From Talpa occidentalis (Eukaryota; Chordata; Mammalia; Eulipotyphla; Talpidae), in assembly GCF_014898055.3 (NCBI RefSeq), contig NW_023604295.1:66799730-66863729 (forward strand): a stretch of DNA of 64,000 bases, given 5' to 3'. The notes beneath the pieces are model-generated. The model saw nothing but the letters and a program-made list of their open reading frames with translations. It was not told where the DNA came from and searched no databases. The position numbers and the translations under genes are program-made. Below, piece after piece: positions 35,841-48,152 of this stretch; position 1 is the stretch's first letter, and the number at the start of each line of letters is the position of its first letter.

Positions 35841-36125
35841 TTTAAGATTTTATTTATTTATGCATACAAGAGCTGAGGCATAGGCCAGAAATGCAGGGGT
35901 GGGGGGGTGGAGGCGGGGAGTGAGAAGACTCACCAGATACAGAGTGGGAAACAAAACAGAGAGACTGACTGAAGTACACTGCTGAGGGGAGCAGCGGGCA
36001 AGTTAGGAGAGGTCTGCTGCGCCATGTGGGTTTCTCCCTGGCTGGCCGGGGATCAAACTCGTGCTGCAGAGGCTATGGATTGCTTCATAGTGCAGTGCTT
36101 AAACCCTTGCGCCACCAGGGAGGCC
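35841..36125 (-). repeat. tRNA-derived SINE, type II, full length
   Basis: It has an 18-bp perfect TSD (AGAACACTGAATAATTTT at 35823-35840 and 36126-36143). The head in reverse reads GCGCCACCAGGGAGGCC. A G-rich expansion occurs in the tail-proximal region (about 35897-35920). Confidence 0.94.
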
Positions 36126-36143
36126 AGAACACTGAATAATTTT

Positions 36144-36893
36144 ATGTAAAATTTAATAATGCAGTAAAATGGGAAGAATTCAGACAAACATTCATGGTAC
36201 TTCCAATTAGTTCATACTGTGCTATTCTATATGAACCCATCCACTAAACACTGTTATCATGTACAATATATTATGTACTATATAATTTGGAAATTAAACA
36301 AACAAAGGAAGCTGCTTTTCTTTTGAATGATAAAATGATAGCTTTCTCATCAAGCAATCTGAATTGCAAGAACTTTTCTTGAAAAAAAGTAAATCAATGG
36401 CTTAGGATTTACTATTATGTTGTCTTAAACTGAGCATCATATCCCCTATGCCCAGAAGCTGATGACAATGAGATGTGTAAGAGTGATCAATGTCTATAGT
36501 TCAGTGATATGTTAGAGCACATGTCATGGGAGCAAAGACATTGTAAAAGTATAATAATTTCCACTGAGCCTCAAAGGTATAACAATGTATTACTGATTTC
36601 TCTCTGTCTCTTAATTTTACTGCTATCTTGATATGTTTATCTGAGGTTTGAAAATGCTATTGGTTCTCCTTATCTCAGCTATGTGTTGAACTCAGGCTTA
36701 CAAATCTATAGGGAACAAGCTGATCCACTAGGAAGATGCAAAAGCTATCAACAAAGAGCAAATAAATACAAGTGGCAGTTTCTTGAATTCATATGATTTC
36801 CATTCTTCTGTGGTTAGCTGAAACCTATAGGATCCTATTTCTTCCAATTCTTTTTTTTTCTGGTATGTTTTTCCTCTTGATATATTTTTTCCT
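36144..36893. other. anonymous DNA
   Basis: About 750 bases of AT-rich sequence with no feature I can name. A pyrimidine-rich end (36840-36900) precedes the L1 tail. Confidence 0.5.
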
Positions 36894-36908
36894 TTCTTCT
36901 AACAGCAC

Positions 36909-37372
36909 TTATTTTTTTTCACATTTTATTTACATGTTATTTTTTATAGTCCCCATACAATTACAACCCCCTTATTTTGACCCCAAGCCCTCCTTTCCCC
37001 CCCCCCAACCCCCATAGAGTGTCTCTGGTTCATAGTTATTTGTTGATTTTGATATTTTCTTTCTTATAGTTATTCTTTTTCCTGGTCCCTTATTTAAGTT
37101 TTCTAGATTCCTGCTATTAGTGAGACCATCCAGTATTTCGCTGAGCATGATCCCTTCCAGCTCGATCCATGTTGCTGCAAATTGCATGTGTTTATCTTTT
37201 TTGAATGCTGAGTAATATTCCATGGTGTATATGTACCACATCTTCTTGATCCAGTCATCTATTTTTGGGCATTTGGGTTATTTCCAAAGCTTAGCTATTG
37301 TAAATAGTGCTGCTATAAACATAGGGGTGCAGGTGCTCTTTGGAATTGATGTTTCTGTGTCCTTTGGGTAAA
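36909..37372 (-). mobile_element. L1, short 3' fragment (5'-truncated)
   Basis: It holds the last ~290 bases of ORF2 (…[24 protein letters not shown]) and the 3'UTR with the G-rich tract. A C-run of ten lies near 36998-37007. A ~17-base stretch (sense CATGTAAATAAAATGTG) separates the L1 end from the A-tail. A TSD is only suggestive (TTCTTCTAACAGCA at 36894-36907 against TTCTTTTAGAGAGCA at 37373-37387). Confidence 0.88.
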
Positions 37373-37387
37373 TTCTTTTAGAGAGCA

Positions 37388-37984
37388 ACAAGACTGACTT
37401 TTGACATCCGTGTTTCTGAATTTGAGCACAGATTTGTGTTACAGCATCTCACTGGAACTTAAGGTCTAATGGGAAAATGGTCAATCCCAGGTTGCCACAA
37501 CTGCCAAAATGATTTAAGTCAGATTATAGGGACAAAAGAAACAGGACCTCACCTTAGTGCTTATAAAGCAGGCTCTATACATTAATGTATCTCTTGAAAT
37601 CAAGCGAACCTCTTTGCAAGGAATTATTCCCATAACGCCTCATTTATCTATGAGGATTAAATGAGATTATGTAAATGAAAGAGCTAAAAGTTTGCCACAT
37701 AACATACGGAACAAGTATTAGTTTCTTGTTAATTTTCCCACCTTCCTCCCTACTTTCATTATTTCATATAAAGACTGTACATTATGCTTACTTAGGTAAT
37801 GTTATTCTCAGCATACAAGCAGGAAAACACAAATTTATGGAAAATTCCCAAAACCATACTACAATGAACAGCAGATTCAGTTCTTATTCAAGCACATCTG
37901 AGTCCACTACACCACTATGCTTCTAATAAAATACATGATCCTTGTTGTATCCTGAAGAATTCTTCATAAGAACATCAGAAAATA
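37388..37984. other. anonymous DNA with a MIR remnant
   Basis: About 37630-37730 reads 'GCCTCATTTATCTATGAGGA', 'TTAAATGAGATTATGTAAATG' and 'GCCACATAACATACG', the MIR 3' half on plus. Nothing else is recognisable. Confidence 0.5.
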
Positions 37985-38000
37985 AAATGTGATAAATTTA

Positions 38001-38267
38001 GGGCCTCCCCTGGTGGCGCAGGTGGTTGAGCGCCGTGGGGTGAAGCTGTCCACGGCCTCTGCAGCGCCAGTTCGATTCTGGCCGGCCAGCGAATGTTCCA
38101 CATGGCGCTGCAGACCTCTCCTGTCTCGCCCACTGCTCCCCTCAGCAGTGTATTTCATCAGTCTGCCTGTTCTGTTTCCCGCTCTGTCTCTGGTGAATCT
38201 TCTCACCCCGGTTCTTGTATGTATAAATAAATAAATCTTAAAAAAAATTCTTAAAAATGTTTTTTTT
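38001..38267 (+). repeat. tRNA-derived SINE, intermediate type
   Basis: A 16-bp perfect TSD (AAATGTGATAAATTTA at 37985-38000 and 38268-38283) bounds it. The A box (TGGCGCAGGTGG) and B box (GTTCGATTCTGG) are well kept. The tail is long and mixed (AATAAATCTTAAAAAAAATTC then a T-run). Confidence 0.93.
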
Positions 38268-38283
38268 AAATGTGATAAATTTA

Positions 38284-39396
38284 GAAAAGGGAAAATAATA
38301 TTTTTCATAATTCTTCCATTCAAAATTCAACTGTTGCTATACTTTGTGAACTTTTATGCTTTATACAAGTTTCAGTTTAAGTATTCATATATCTTTGTAT
38401 AAAATTAGATCATACCAAACACTTTTTGGGGTAGACCTGACTTTTTGCTTTAAAATAGAGCTGGAAATCTTTGAGTACATAATTCTTAATGACTCCATTG
38501 TCTTCTGTTGTTTAGAAATTATATATTTACATAATCCCCTACCTGGGTCTGTGTTGATCATTTCTATTTGAATACAAGTGCCATTTTCTAAACATTTCAT
38601 TTAATCCTCTCAATTTTACAGTTATTATTTCACTGAGCACCTGCAACTCCACCAAGGGGCAGACATTAAAATATTTTCTATGCTAAATATGAGGAAAATG
38701 ATCCAGAATATATAATACTCTAAATAGGTTTTTAAAAAAAAAATTAGGTTTATTTTTACTGATACTTACGATTCTTCTCAGAAAAATTTACAGGTTTTCT
38801 AAGATACTGTACTTTTACCAGTAGTTTAAAAATATCTATTTCCTTGTACTGTCATATTATTTATAATTTTTCAATACTTTATCAAATGATGAACAAAATT
38901 TTTAACTCAGTAGTATATTTAAGTTCCTGTTTTGATTACCAATAATTACTCTTTTGGTAACTCTTTGACCACTTGTCTCTAGTCCTCTAATATCAGCTTA
39001 TCAATGTTTAATCATTTTAATCATTTTTCTATTATGGAAGTTATCTTTTTCTTATTGATCTTAAAATTTTCTCATATACTAGTTTTATTTACCATTTTTC
39101 ATAGATGATACCAATATTTGACATTTCTACTTTGGCAGTTTGGGATTATTAACCACATTTCTTATCCCTGTGTCACACATACATAAAAATTCATAGGTAC
39201 ACATTTTCACTTTGAAAAATGTCAAATGCACTGAAAGTTTTAAAAAGCAATGCAGAAAAGCAGGTGCAATTCACCAACTGTTAACATTATTCCACATCTG
39301 CTATCACTACACACACACAGCTTTTGTCAAACCTTCTAAAAGTAGGTTGCTGATATCATTACATTTCACCTCGAAATACTTCAGCATGCAACCTTC
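38284..39396. other. anonymous AT-rich DNA
   Basis: I see nothing I can name in this 1.1-kb stretch. Confidence 0.5.
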
Positions 39397-39410
39397 AAGA
39401 AGTAAAATGT

Positions 39411-39666
39411 GGGGTGGCACAAGGGATTAAGACGCAACCTGTGAAGCTGTCCACAGCCACTGTGACACGAGTTCCAACCCTGACCAGGGAACTACCCACA
39501 TGGCGCAGCAGACCTCTCCTGACTCACCTGCTGCTCCCCTCAGCAGTGTACTTCAGTCAGTCTCCCTGTTCTGTTTCCTACTCTGTCTCTGGTGAATCCT
39601 CTCACCACACACACCTCTGGCCTATACCCCAGTTCTTATATGTATAAGTAAATAAATCTTTTAAAA
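39411..39666 (+). repeat. tRNA-derived SINE, type II, first bases missing
   Basis: The TSD AAGAAGTAAAATGT is perfect at 39397-39410 and 39667-39680. The head starts at 'GGGGTGGCACAAGGGATTAAG', so the usual GGCCTCCCT is shortened. The tail has AATAAATCTTTTAAAAAA. Confidence 0.92.
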
Positions 39667-39680
39667 AAGAAGTAAAATGT

Positions 39681-41088
39681 TACTTCCTATGAATTCACAC
39701 ATTTAAGTAACTTCCTTTTCAAGAAAAGGTTTTTCAGCACAAGTTATCCAACCCTACCTAAGACTTCCCTTAGCTCTTAGTGAAAGTAATCTTGCTTCAT
39801 CCAATTAGCACATGCCCCATATAGCTTCTTTACACTCTCACTGTTCTTTGAAGTTCCTCTATTTTCTAGATGGCATGCTTCCCAATTCATGAATAGCTAA
39901 CTAAAAGCCAACTACATCTAAAATTTACATACCTGTGAAATTTTCTTTCAACAACACTTAAATCATTGATAACTGGAGTGTATTTTACTCAGAAAATACC
40001 TCATTTTAGACATTACTCACCAGCAATACTTAGTATGCATGTAAATTTAATAAATTTGCCATTGAAAAAGATTTACATAAGTTTTTAAAAAAAAAACTTT
40101 AAGATTTTCCATTGAGTGTATCAAAGATCGGTTTTAAAACTGAAATTGAATTAGTAAAATTAAGTAAACTAAAAAGTTGTTTAGTCACACAATTTAAATA
40201 TGAAATATTCAACAGCCACCTGGGCTAGCTGTTATAGTATCATATAGGACAGTATTACTGGCTAAGCAGAATTCAATTTAGTGAATCTCTTTAGTATAAT
40301 AGTACTTAGCTTAATGAAACTCATAGTCCAGGCATTCAGGGGAAACAACACAGAAATGATAGCTAGATCAATGCAGAAAGATAGCCAGACAGACTAAAAT
40401 TTGTGCTAAATTTTATAAAACTTGTAATCTTTATAGAATATCTGAAAATGGAAAAAAGCAAGATAGTTTAATCTTGCTTTAAACATAGGAGAGGGCTGAG
40501 ATTTGTTCTGGGCTCCATTTAACACTATATATTTAATCTGTATTTTTAATCTGACCCACTCTTTTAAACTTTTCTCAGAATTTATAAAGAGAAAATTTTC
40601 ATCTTAATTATGTTATTTTTCTCATTCCTTTAAAAATGACTAGTATATTGTGAACATACTGTAAAATGTTCTGGAGCAAGCCCTCGCTGCTTTAGCAAGA
40701 TATCAAGCAGAGCAAAGCCAGCTACACAGACTTGAAGTCTGAGAAATAACTATACAACATTTGCTGCTTACAAGTAAAGCCAATCTTTTCCTACCTACTA
40801 ATGACCAAGGAGTCAGATAAACGTTTAACAAAGGATACCTGCCTCGTGTCTCCACAAAGCATTCTTTAGAATGAATGTAAGTAAATTTCAGCACGGGCTT
40901 CCTCAGTTACAGACAATATGAACATATCTTCAGGTCAAAACAACTTAAAACCACAAACCCCCTGTCAAAAATAATTACATTCTTAATGTCAATGATTTAT
41001 TATTTCTACCTACATTAACTAAATTCAAACTTGTGTTTGCTAGAACAAGTTTCACACAGTAAAATCTGTTGGACCAGTTCCAGAGGTC
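39681..41088. other. anonymous AT-rich DNA
   Basis: There is no gene or clear repeat. The short minus ORF at 40703-40894 has no distinguishing features. Confidence 0.5.
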
Positions 41089-41095
41089 AAATCCT

Positions 41096-41356
41096 TTGGG
41101 GGCCTCCCTGGTGGCACAAGGGCTTAAGCACCGCACTATGAAGCAATCCACAGCTTCTGCAGCATAAGTTCGATCCCCAGCAGGCCAGGGAGAAACCCTC
41201 ATGGCGAGTCGGACCTCTCCTGTCTCGCCTGCTGTTCCCCTCAGCAGTGTATTTCAGTCAGTCTGCCTGTTCTGTTCCCCTCTCTGTCTCTGGTGAATCC
41301 TTTCACCCCCACACCTCTGTACCCCAGTTCTTGTATGCATAAATAAATTTTTAAAA
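41096..41356 (+). repeat. tRNA-derived SINE, type II
   Basis: The head 'GGGGGCCTCCCTGGTGGCAC', B box GTTCGATCCCC and tail (AAATAAATTTTTAAAAAAA) are all present. The TSD is short or imperfect (AAATCCT at 41089-41095 and 41357-41363). The terminator TCTTT has mutated to TTTTT. Confidence 0.9.
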
Positions 41357-41363
41357 AAATCCT

Positions 41364-44300
41364 CACTTTGATTATCTAATAAACTTTTTGCCTAGCTATC
41401 ATTGATACTTACATTTCCAATTAACAACTGCAAATTTCTTCACAGAGAACTGAATCTTTGATTTTGTTAGTTGGAATATTAACTGACACAGACTTCATGT
41501 CTGTGCAGATGGCTTTGCTCTCTTAGCTACTACAGCAGGGATGGCTCGTTCCCAGATTTACAGTGTTTGCAGCTGAACTCAAAGAATCCATTTTCTTAGT
41601 GGGTGTCTGAGCCCAATAAAAGCATTGCCAAGAAGAAGAGCACAAAAGACAAGTATTTCTTTCTTTGTGACAAGAAAAGGAGACAGCAAAACTAGAATTT
41701 CCAAAGAAACCGTCTCCTAGGGAAGACAGTGGTGTGAAGTTACATAGATTTGCTTATTGTGGGAGGGGGCACTTTGGGAAATGTCTTTGCCCCCAGTGCT
41801 GGAGTTCCAAGGCAAAGTGTCTCCACTCTTTGCAACTAGCCTTGTCAATCATTTCCTATGTTTAGCGGGGAGGTTTTCAAAAAACATACCTTTGGGGACA
41901 TGAAGTTTTGTCATATACATGATTTTAATCACCTAGGCTTTTATTTATGGGCAAGAAGCTGTTTACAAGGTGACCTATGCCTGCTTACCTGGACCAACAA
42001 GAAACATTTTTTTAACTCTTACTATCCCTGTACTCACATGTTCACATAGTAAATAAATTAAGGGGAAAAAAAAACTTATTTCTGACACTACACCCAAACC
42101 ATTTAAAATTTTAAGTGGTAATAATGAATTGTTTAAGCATCAGTTAGATGAAAAAAGTATTTATCATTGAAGACGGCAGGAACATCCTATTTCATTGCTA
42201 TTTGTCTTGCTCTATGTCTCAAAGCATAACAAAAGTCTTTGTTTTATAGATGAGTAATCTTGGGTTGCCAAAGTCCAGTGTTGATCACCAAAACTCATAC
42301 AATAAGCTACCTCTGTGCTAAGAAGTATTGTGAAGTTGACTTTTGTCCTTAGAGCCAGAAAGGAGTCAAATGGTAACATCTGATGATAAATAATTTTGTA
42401 TTTGGATATTACATGTTAGAATAATGGGAGAGGGAGACTGGAAATAAGAATAAGGTAAGTAAATTTATACTTACTCAGAAAAGACAAGTTTTAAAGATAA
42501 TAACCAAAGTCCATAATTGCATAAGCAAACATTTTGCATGTCACTGAAACAACTGTAAATCAGATAGCCACGAAAGACAAATTTCTTTAAAGAAATTTAG
42601 TGACAGGAGAGCTTCCTGGATGTATCAGTGGTTCACACTGCAGCAAGGCATGAAAGGAGAGCATGAGCTTCTGTAACCAGAAATCTTTACAAGTGTCAGA
42701 CTCCTGGTGATCTCAAGGACGGGTCTGATTTTCAAGTGCCTCTATTGACTTCCACATTGAAAGGAACGGACCCTTTCAAATTACACCTATAGAAATAAAT
42801 TGTGATTAACATAAAAAGAAACCTCCCATTTTTGGAAATATATGGGGGTAAGGCTGTCTTCAGGATATTCTAAATTTTGGAATTGGATTAAAGTTACTGC
42901 ACAATTGCAGTTTTCATGATTTCATGTTGAGTCTTCTTTTTGAGATCAATGGACTATATTTTCATGTGAAATAAAGTAAACTTCCAAATGTTTTCAGTCA
43001 TTTTGTAACAACTGGGATTCTTTCTGTAGAAAACTTTGTAGTTTGCTCATTTATTGGCTTAGTATGGATAGGATTTCCCAGCTACTATTGGGGAAAGGCA
43101 TACTGTGACATATAAGGATCCTATATGAAGCACACAATATGGCCCCAGGGCAGCTAAAACTAGGCCATCCTGATGCATTTGTTATTTAAGTTGAATACTG
43201 TCATTGCCTTTATAAAGGTTCCTGCAATAAAGAATAATTTGAGTTTTTATTGTTCTATTTTTTACGTGACCAATAAAATGAACAATATACATCATAACAT
43301 ACAATAAAATACAAACTGCTAATGAGCTAGGAAATGTGACCAAAATCACACAAAAGAACCTGAAGAAAACAAAACTAAATAATCTCATGATTAAGCAACT
43401 TGCTCTTTAAATAATATACAGCTGTGTGTTGTGTGTACATGTGTGCTACAATTTATAAGAATAGTTTTTGCCACTTGACAGTCTGTTAAATAAGTTATTA
43501 ATGATTTTCTTTCTATTTGGCTCACTTTCCCCAATTTGGCATCGAGAGAATTAAGAAAATACATTCTAATGTTTAGAGAAAAGTTTTTGTTTGTACCTAG
43601 TCACGTAGATATTGTCCCCCAATCTCTGAAGTGACAGAAAATAATAATTTTCATGTATAACAGAGGCAGCTGATTTAGCAGGCAACAACACCATCTTGCC
43701 TGAGCCAATCCTGACTCTGGGTAGCTAATTTGTATAGCGTGTTAATTTCTGCAGAGGCTCTTCCATTTCTCTGGAAAGAAGGAGAAGCCTGGATTGGAAC
43801 AGGAGGAGGAACAGGGGAGGGAAAGACAGGCAAATATGGAAATAGAATGAATATCTACTGAGGCATAGCTTATCAGAAAGGACACCCGATGCATATTATG
43901 GAGCCATTGTGATAATAAAATTGGAACCAAATTGCTTACCCAAACCACTTGAGATACTCTGAATCTTTAATTTTTTAAGTTATGAAGACACTTGACACAG
44001 AAGGGGATCAATTATCACACGTTTACATGCAAATACTTACTTAAGCAATGCAGTGGGTCAGAGTCAGTAGGAAAATTGCAGGCTTGCAGCCATGTAATGG
44101 TAACTAATTCCACTATTCCAGGGCCCCTTTCCAAGGGTCTCAGTTGGCACTAGTGGTCATGATTGATTTATTTTGAATCATTGTCAGGAGTCTGAAGTTA
44201 GGATAAATCTATATATTTGCCAAAAATAATAAAAATAACTGTTTCTGATAATGAATTCAACAAAACAAAAAACATAAGGGAGTCTTCCAGTTAACTTGTT

Positions 44301-44832
44301 GGGTGCTCAAATCCATTTGTTGAACAGTTTGGCACTGTTTAATAATGGTGTCTGCTAAGAGCAGAGGCCTCCCCCACATCACAGTCACTCTTATAATGGG
44401 CAACTCTGAGCATACTCATTGTGGGAGATGAGAATCTGGATGGCCTCCTTTATATGAAATTAATAGAGCACTTTATTTAATGTAAAATAAATTAATACAT
44501 GCTTTTCTTTATGTTAATATAGTTTTGAGTGCATGCTCTGGAACTGATTTGGTTCCAGATTATCAAAGCAAATTCAATTTTTTATGTTACATTATTTATC
44601 TAAGTTTAATCAGTTGATTTAATGGAAAAGTTTTGTCTTCTTTTTCTGTTCCATCTGCACAATATCTACAGGAATGAATATTTCCATGAAGTCAAGTCTG
44701 AGGAAAAAAATCAGCAGAGTGGTCTGATAGGCAAGGAACTTGACTGATGAATTCAATTACTGACTTCAAGGAAATAAACCATTAGGAGCGAAATGACTTT
44801 CAGTGAACAATAAAAATAAGCAAACCTCTGTT
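41364..44832. other. anonymous DNA, 3.5 kb
   Basis: No convincing gene is seen. The stretch 41480-41850 is richer in G+C and has CCCAATAAAAGC, which could belong to a decayed LTR or other old element. The piece 42605-42700 ('CTTCCTGGATGTATCAGTGG') vaguely recalls a tRNA-type head but lacks a B box. Confidence 0.45.
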
Positions 44833-44850
44833 TATTGCCTGTAGTTTCTT

Positions 44851-45790
44851 TTTTTAATTTAAATATTTTATTTTATATAATTCTTACATCTTTTTTCATC
44901 TTTGCACAATGTATGCATTTTCATTTTGGTTATATTCCCCATACAATTGCACCCCCCCTTATTTTGACTCTAGTCCTCCCTTTCCCTGCCCCTCCCCTCC
45001 AGCCCCTGTAGTGTGTCTCTGGTTTATAGTTGCTTATTGATTTTGATTTTTACCTTGTATTGATTAGTTTTTTTCCTGGTCTCTTATTTAAGTATTCTAG
45101 ATTCCTGCTATGAGTCAGACCATCCGGTATTTTTCTTTTTCTTTCTGGCTTATTTCGCTGAGCATGATCCCTTCCAGCTCCACCCATGTTGCTGCAAATT
45201 GCATGTGTTTATCTTTTTTGATCGCTGAGTAATATTCCATGGTGTATATGTACCACATCTTCTTGATCCGGTCATCTATTTTTGGGCATTTGGGTTGTTT
45301 CCAAAGCTTAGCTATTGTAAACAGTGCTGCTATAAACATAGGGGTGCAGGTGCCCTTTGGAATTACTGTTTCTGTGTCCTTTGGGTAAATACCTAGGAGT
45401 GGAATTGCTGGATCACAGGGAAGCTCTATGTTTAGTAGGTCAAGAAGTCTCCACACAGCTCTCCACAGTTGTTGGACCAGTTTGCACTCCCACCAACAGT
45501 GCAGGAGAGTTCCTTTTTCTCCACAACCTCGCCAACATTTGTTGTTGCTAGTTTTTTTGATATGTGCCATTCTCACTGGTGTGAGATGGTATCTCATTGT
45601 AGTTTTGATTTGCATTTCCCTGATTACAAGTGATGTTGAACATTTTTTCATATGCCTGTTGGCCATTTGCATTTCCTCTTCAGAGAAGTTTCTTTTTACC
45701 TCTTCTGACCATTTTTTGAGTGGATTATTTTCTTTGTTTTTGTTGAGCTTCATCAGCTCTTTGTAGATTTTTGTGATCATTCCTTTATCA
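44851..45790 (-). mobile_element. L1, 3' fragment with open ORF2 C-terminus
   Basis: It is bounded by an 18-bp duplication with two mismatches (TATTGCCTGTAGTTTCTT at 44833-44850; TATTGCCTGTGTTTTCTT at 45791-45808). A 221-codon open reading (45115-45780) covers the ORF2 C-terminus, including C-x3-C-x7-H-x4-C. Between the L1 3' end (TATATTCCCC on plus, near 44930) and the terminal T-run are about 75 bases not found in the other copies. It is dead by 5' truncation. Confidence 0.93.
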
Positions 45791-45808
45791 TATTGCCTGT
45801 GTTTTCTT

Positions 45809-47514
45809 AGGGAAAAACCTACATTTCTCTCATCCTATGGTCTATGTGAAAACTCCCAACATAGACATGACATATGATGATAAAATGTTTCCCTTCTTTT
45901 CTCTATTTCTATCTCTTAGCAATTCGCCCATAACAAGGGAATTTACTACTGTTTCTCTTTCAATTCCACTGAAAGTACTGATTTAATGTATATTTAAAAA
46001 TTAATCTCACTACATTAAAAAATACTTCCATTTCCATGAATCTCTTCCAGAGTCTCACCTTTCCCTAAATAAAAGCAAATAAAGCTTTGCTTGGGAGAAA
46101 AGCTCTAAGTCACTAAAAAGAACAAGTGTATGCTCCTTGCCTGCAAGACCACCTGGGTCACCGCCTACACTGTAAGCAGACATGACAACAGTGACCCCTG
46201 TCAGATGAGGTGACTATGATGCCCACACTGAAGAGATTATTGTCAACACTACATATGCCACCAAGAAGCTGATTAGATTCCAATGTCAGCACCTCATTTT
46301 GCTGGCCGGACTCTAGTAGCAGAATCTGGTTTCGTATCGATCCATAAAAACAAAATATACATAGTCATACATTAACATAATACATGTTTCAAAAAGTACA
46401 TAAATTTGCATTCAGAAACCCCACTTCTTTCTTTACCTTTTCTGAAGCTTTCATTTGATTTCTCTCTGAAACTCACAATAGACTTAAATTAAAAAAAGAA
46501 TGTTGGTGCAATGCTGGCGAATACTTGGCTCGACACTGAGTACATGCTTCCACGCTGGCTTCCTCAAATCCACACAGTCTGAGGTAGGACTGAAAAGCTA
46601 CCACTCTCTATTGATATGTGGGCCAATATGGTTAGTTGAAGTAAAGTTTTTCTTTCTTCCATCCGCTTTGTGGTCTACTTGAGGGTGGGAGGCTGTTAGC
46701 AGTGGGATAGGAACTAACAGCATTACATGCTACAAAGAGCAATTGCCTGAGCAATTTTCCTAAGCCAGAGCCAAAGCTAAGCCCATACAGTGCTTTCCCT
46801 CGCTTCTCTGTCAGCCACATGAGAGTGGAGCTGCTCAGTGATCTCCACAGGGCAAATTCCGTAACAGAAACTGAGTTCTGTAGCCAATTGCATGGCGGCA
46901 TGGTTCTGCCTCAAGTATGGAATTTAAATATTGAATATTACATACATTTTTTTTCAATTCAGGAACCATCAAAAGTAAAGGATTATAATAACACAGGTGT
47001 ATTTGCTTGACTTCTTTGAAAGAAAAGAACTTCCACTAAAGAAAGATGCACATTATTTAGATATATTAATATCATATTATGGTTTTGCATTTAATATTAA
47101 GTCCAATGAAGCAATGGCCAAAAAATCCCATGTTAAAATGGTAAGATCTTATATCCTTCACCTAAAATATGAACAAAGTATTCCCTGAAATATGACCATT
47201 CAAGGTGAAGAGCCCCTCCTTTTATAATGTTACATATTTTAAAAAATTATCTCTGCACTGCTAAAGAGGTGAGGGAAATGAAATGGAACAGTCCAATTTC
47301 CAGTTCAACTGTTTATGGATAACATTTAAAGCAACTGTTCTTCCCATATCCCTTGCCTGAAAATATAAGTAAATTGTAGACATTGAATCTAAATGTTCAA
47401 CGTAAACAGAGCCAGTGTGCACTAAATAAGCAACTACCTACACTTAACTTTCTTCTTTTGCTTCTAGTTTAGGCTAGAATTTTACTGTTTAAATTTCAGA
47501 TTTTGAATACGAGC
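45809..47514. other. anonymous DNA with a coding-like patch
   Basis: 46130-46330 has more G+C and codon-like order and may be a decayed processed pseudogene. The minus ORF of 89 codons at 46632-46901 has no recognisable motif. I cannot assign either. Confidence 0.4.
46130..46330 (+). pseudogene. possible fragment of an unidentified processed pseudogene
   Basis: One frame reads …DAHTEEIIVNTTYATKKL and on for about 30 codons to a stop, with further coding-looking words in another frame upstream (ACKTTWVTAYTVS). No parent gene is recognised, and no poly(A) tail or TSD is seen. It could equally be an old transposon. Confidence 0.2.
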
Positions 47515-47532
47515 CCTTTATTTTGTGTTTTT

Positions 47533-47700
47533 TTAAAGATTTTTTAAAAGATTTATTTATTTACTTATAGAACTACTGGGTACAGTCAGAAGCGCGGGAG
47601 GGTGAGAGAATTCACCAGAGCCAGAGCGGGGAGCAGAACAGGCAGAAGGACCGAAGTACACTGCTGAGGGGAGCAGCGGGCGGCAAGAGAGGTCTGTGCG
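47533..47700 (-). repeat. tRNA-derived SINE, type I, 5'-truncated
   Basis: Only the 3' 168 bases are present, ending at 'GCGCACAGACCTCTC' in sense. The 18-bp TSD (CCTTTATTTTGTGTTTTT at 47515-47532 and 47701-47718) is perfect, so the truncation happened at insertion. Confidence 0.95.
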
Positions 47701-47875
47701 CCTTTATTTTGTGTTTTTATAGTGGCATTCTTATATCTTGATCTCATTCAGGTTTATTCCTCATATTTTTCACATGTAAAAAGCAGTGACTTTTCTCATA
47801 AAGTCACAAGAAAGCATATGCTAGGTAAAAAAAAAGAGGTTCTGAGGAAGTGAGTAATCTACTTATGACAATATG

Positions 47876-48141
47876 GGGCCTCCCCTGGTGGCCCAGGTGG
47901 TTGAGCGCAGAGCTGTGAAGCTGTCTGCAGCCTCTGCAGCACCAGTTCGATCCCGGTCGACCAGCGAGGGTCCCACTTGGCGTGGCAGACCTCTCCTGTC
48001 TCACCCGCTGCTCCCCTCAGCAGTGCATTTCGTCAGTCTGCCTGTTCCGTTCTCCACTCTGCCTCAGGTGAATCCTCTCACCCTCCTGTGCCTCTGACCT
48101 GTTCTTGTATAAATAAGTAAATCTTTTTAAAAAAACTATTC
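47876..48141 (+). repeat. tRNA-derived SINE, intermediate type
   Basis: The TSD ATGACAATATG is at 47865-47875 and 48142-48152; a longer flank (CTACTT / CTATTC) matches with two changes. The head is 'GGCCTCCCCTGGTGGCCCAGG' and the B box GTTCGATCCCG. The tail has AATAAGTAAATCTTTTT. Confidence 0.92.
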
Positions 48142-48152
48142 ATGACAATATG

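Noticed and set aside
42605..42700. Degenerate tRNA-SINE head
   Set aside because: An A-box-like word exists but no B box or tail; too weak to annotate.
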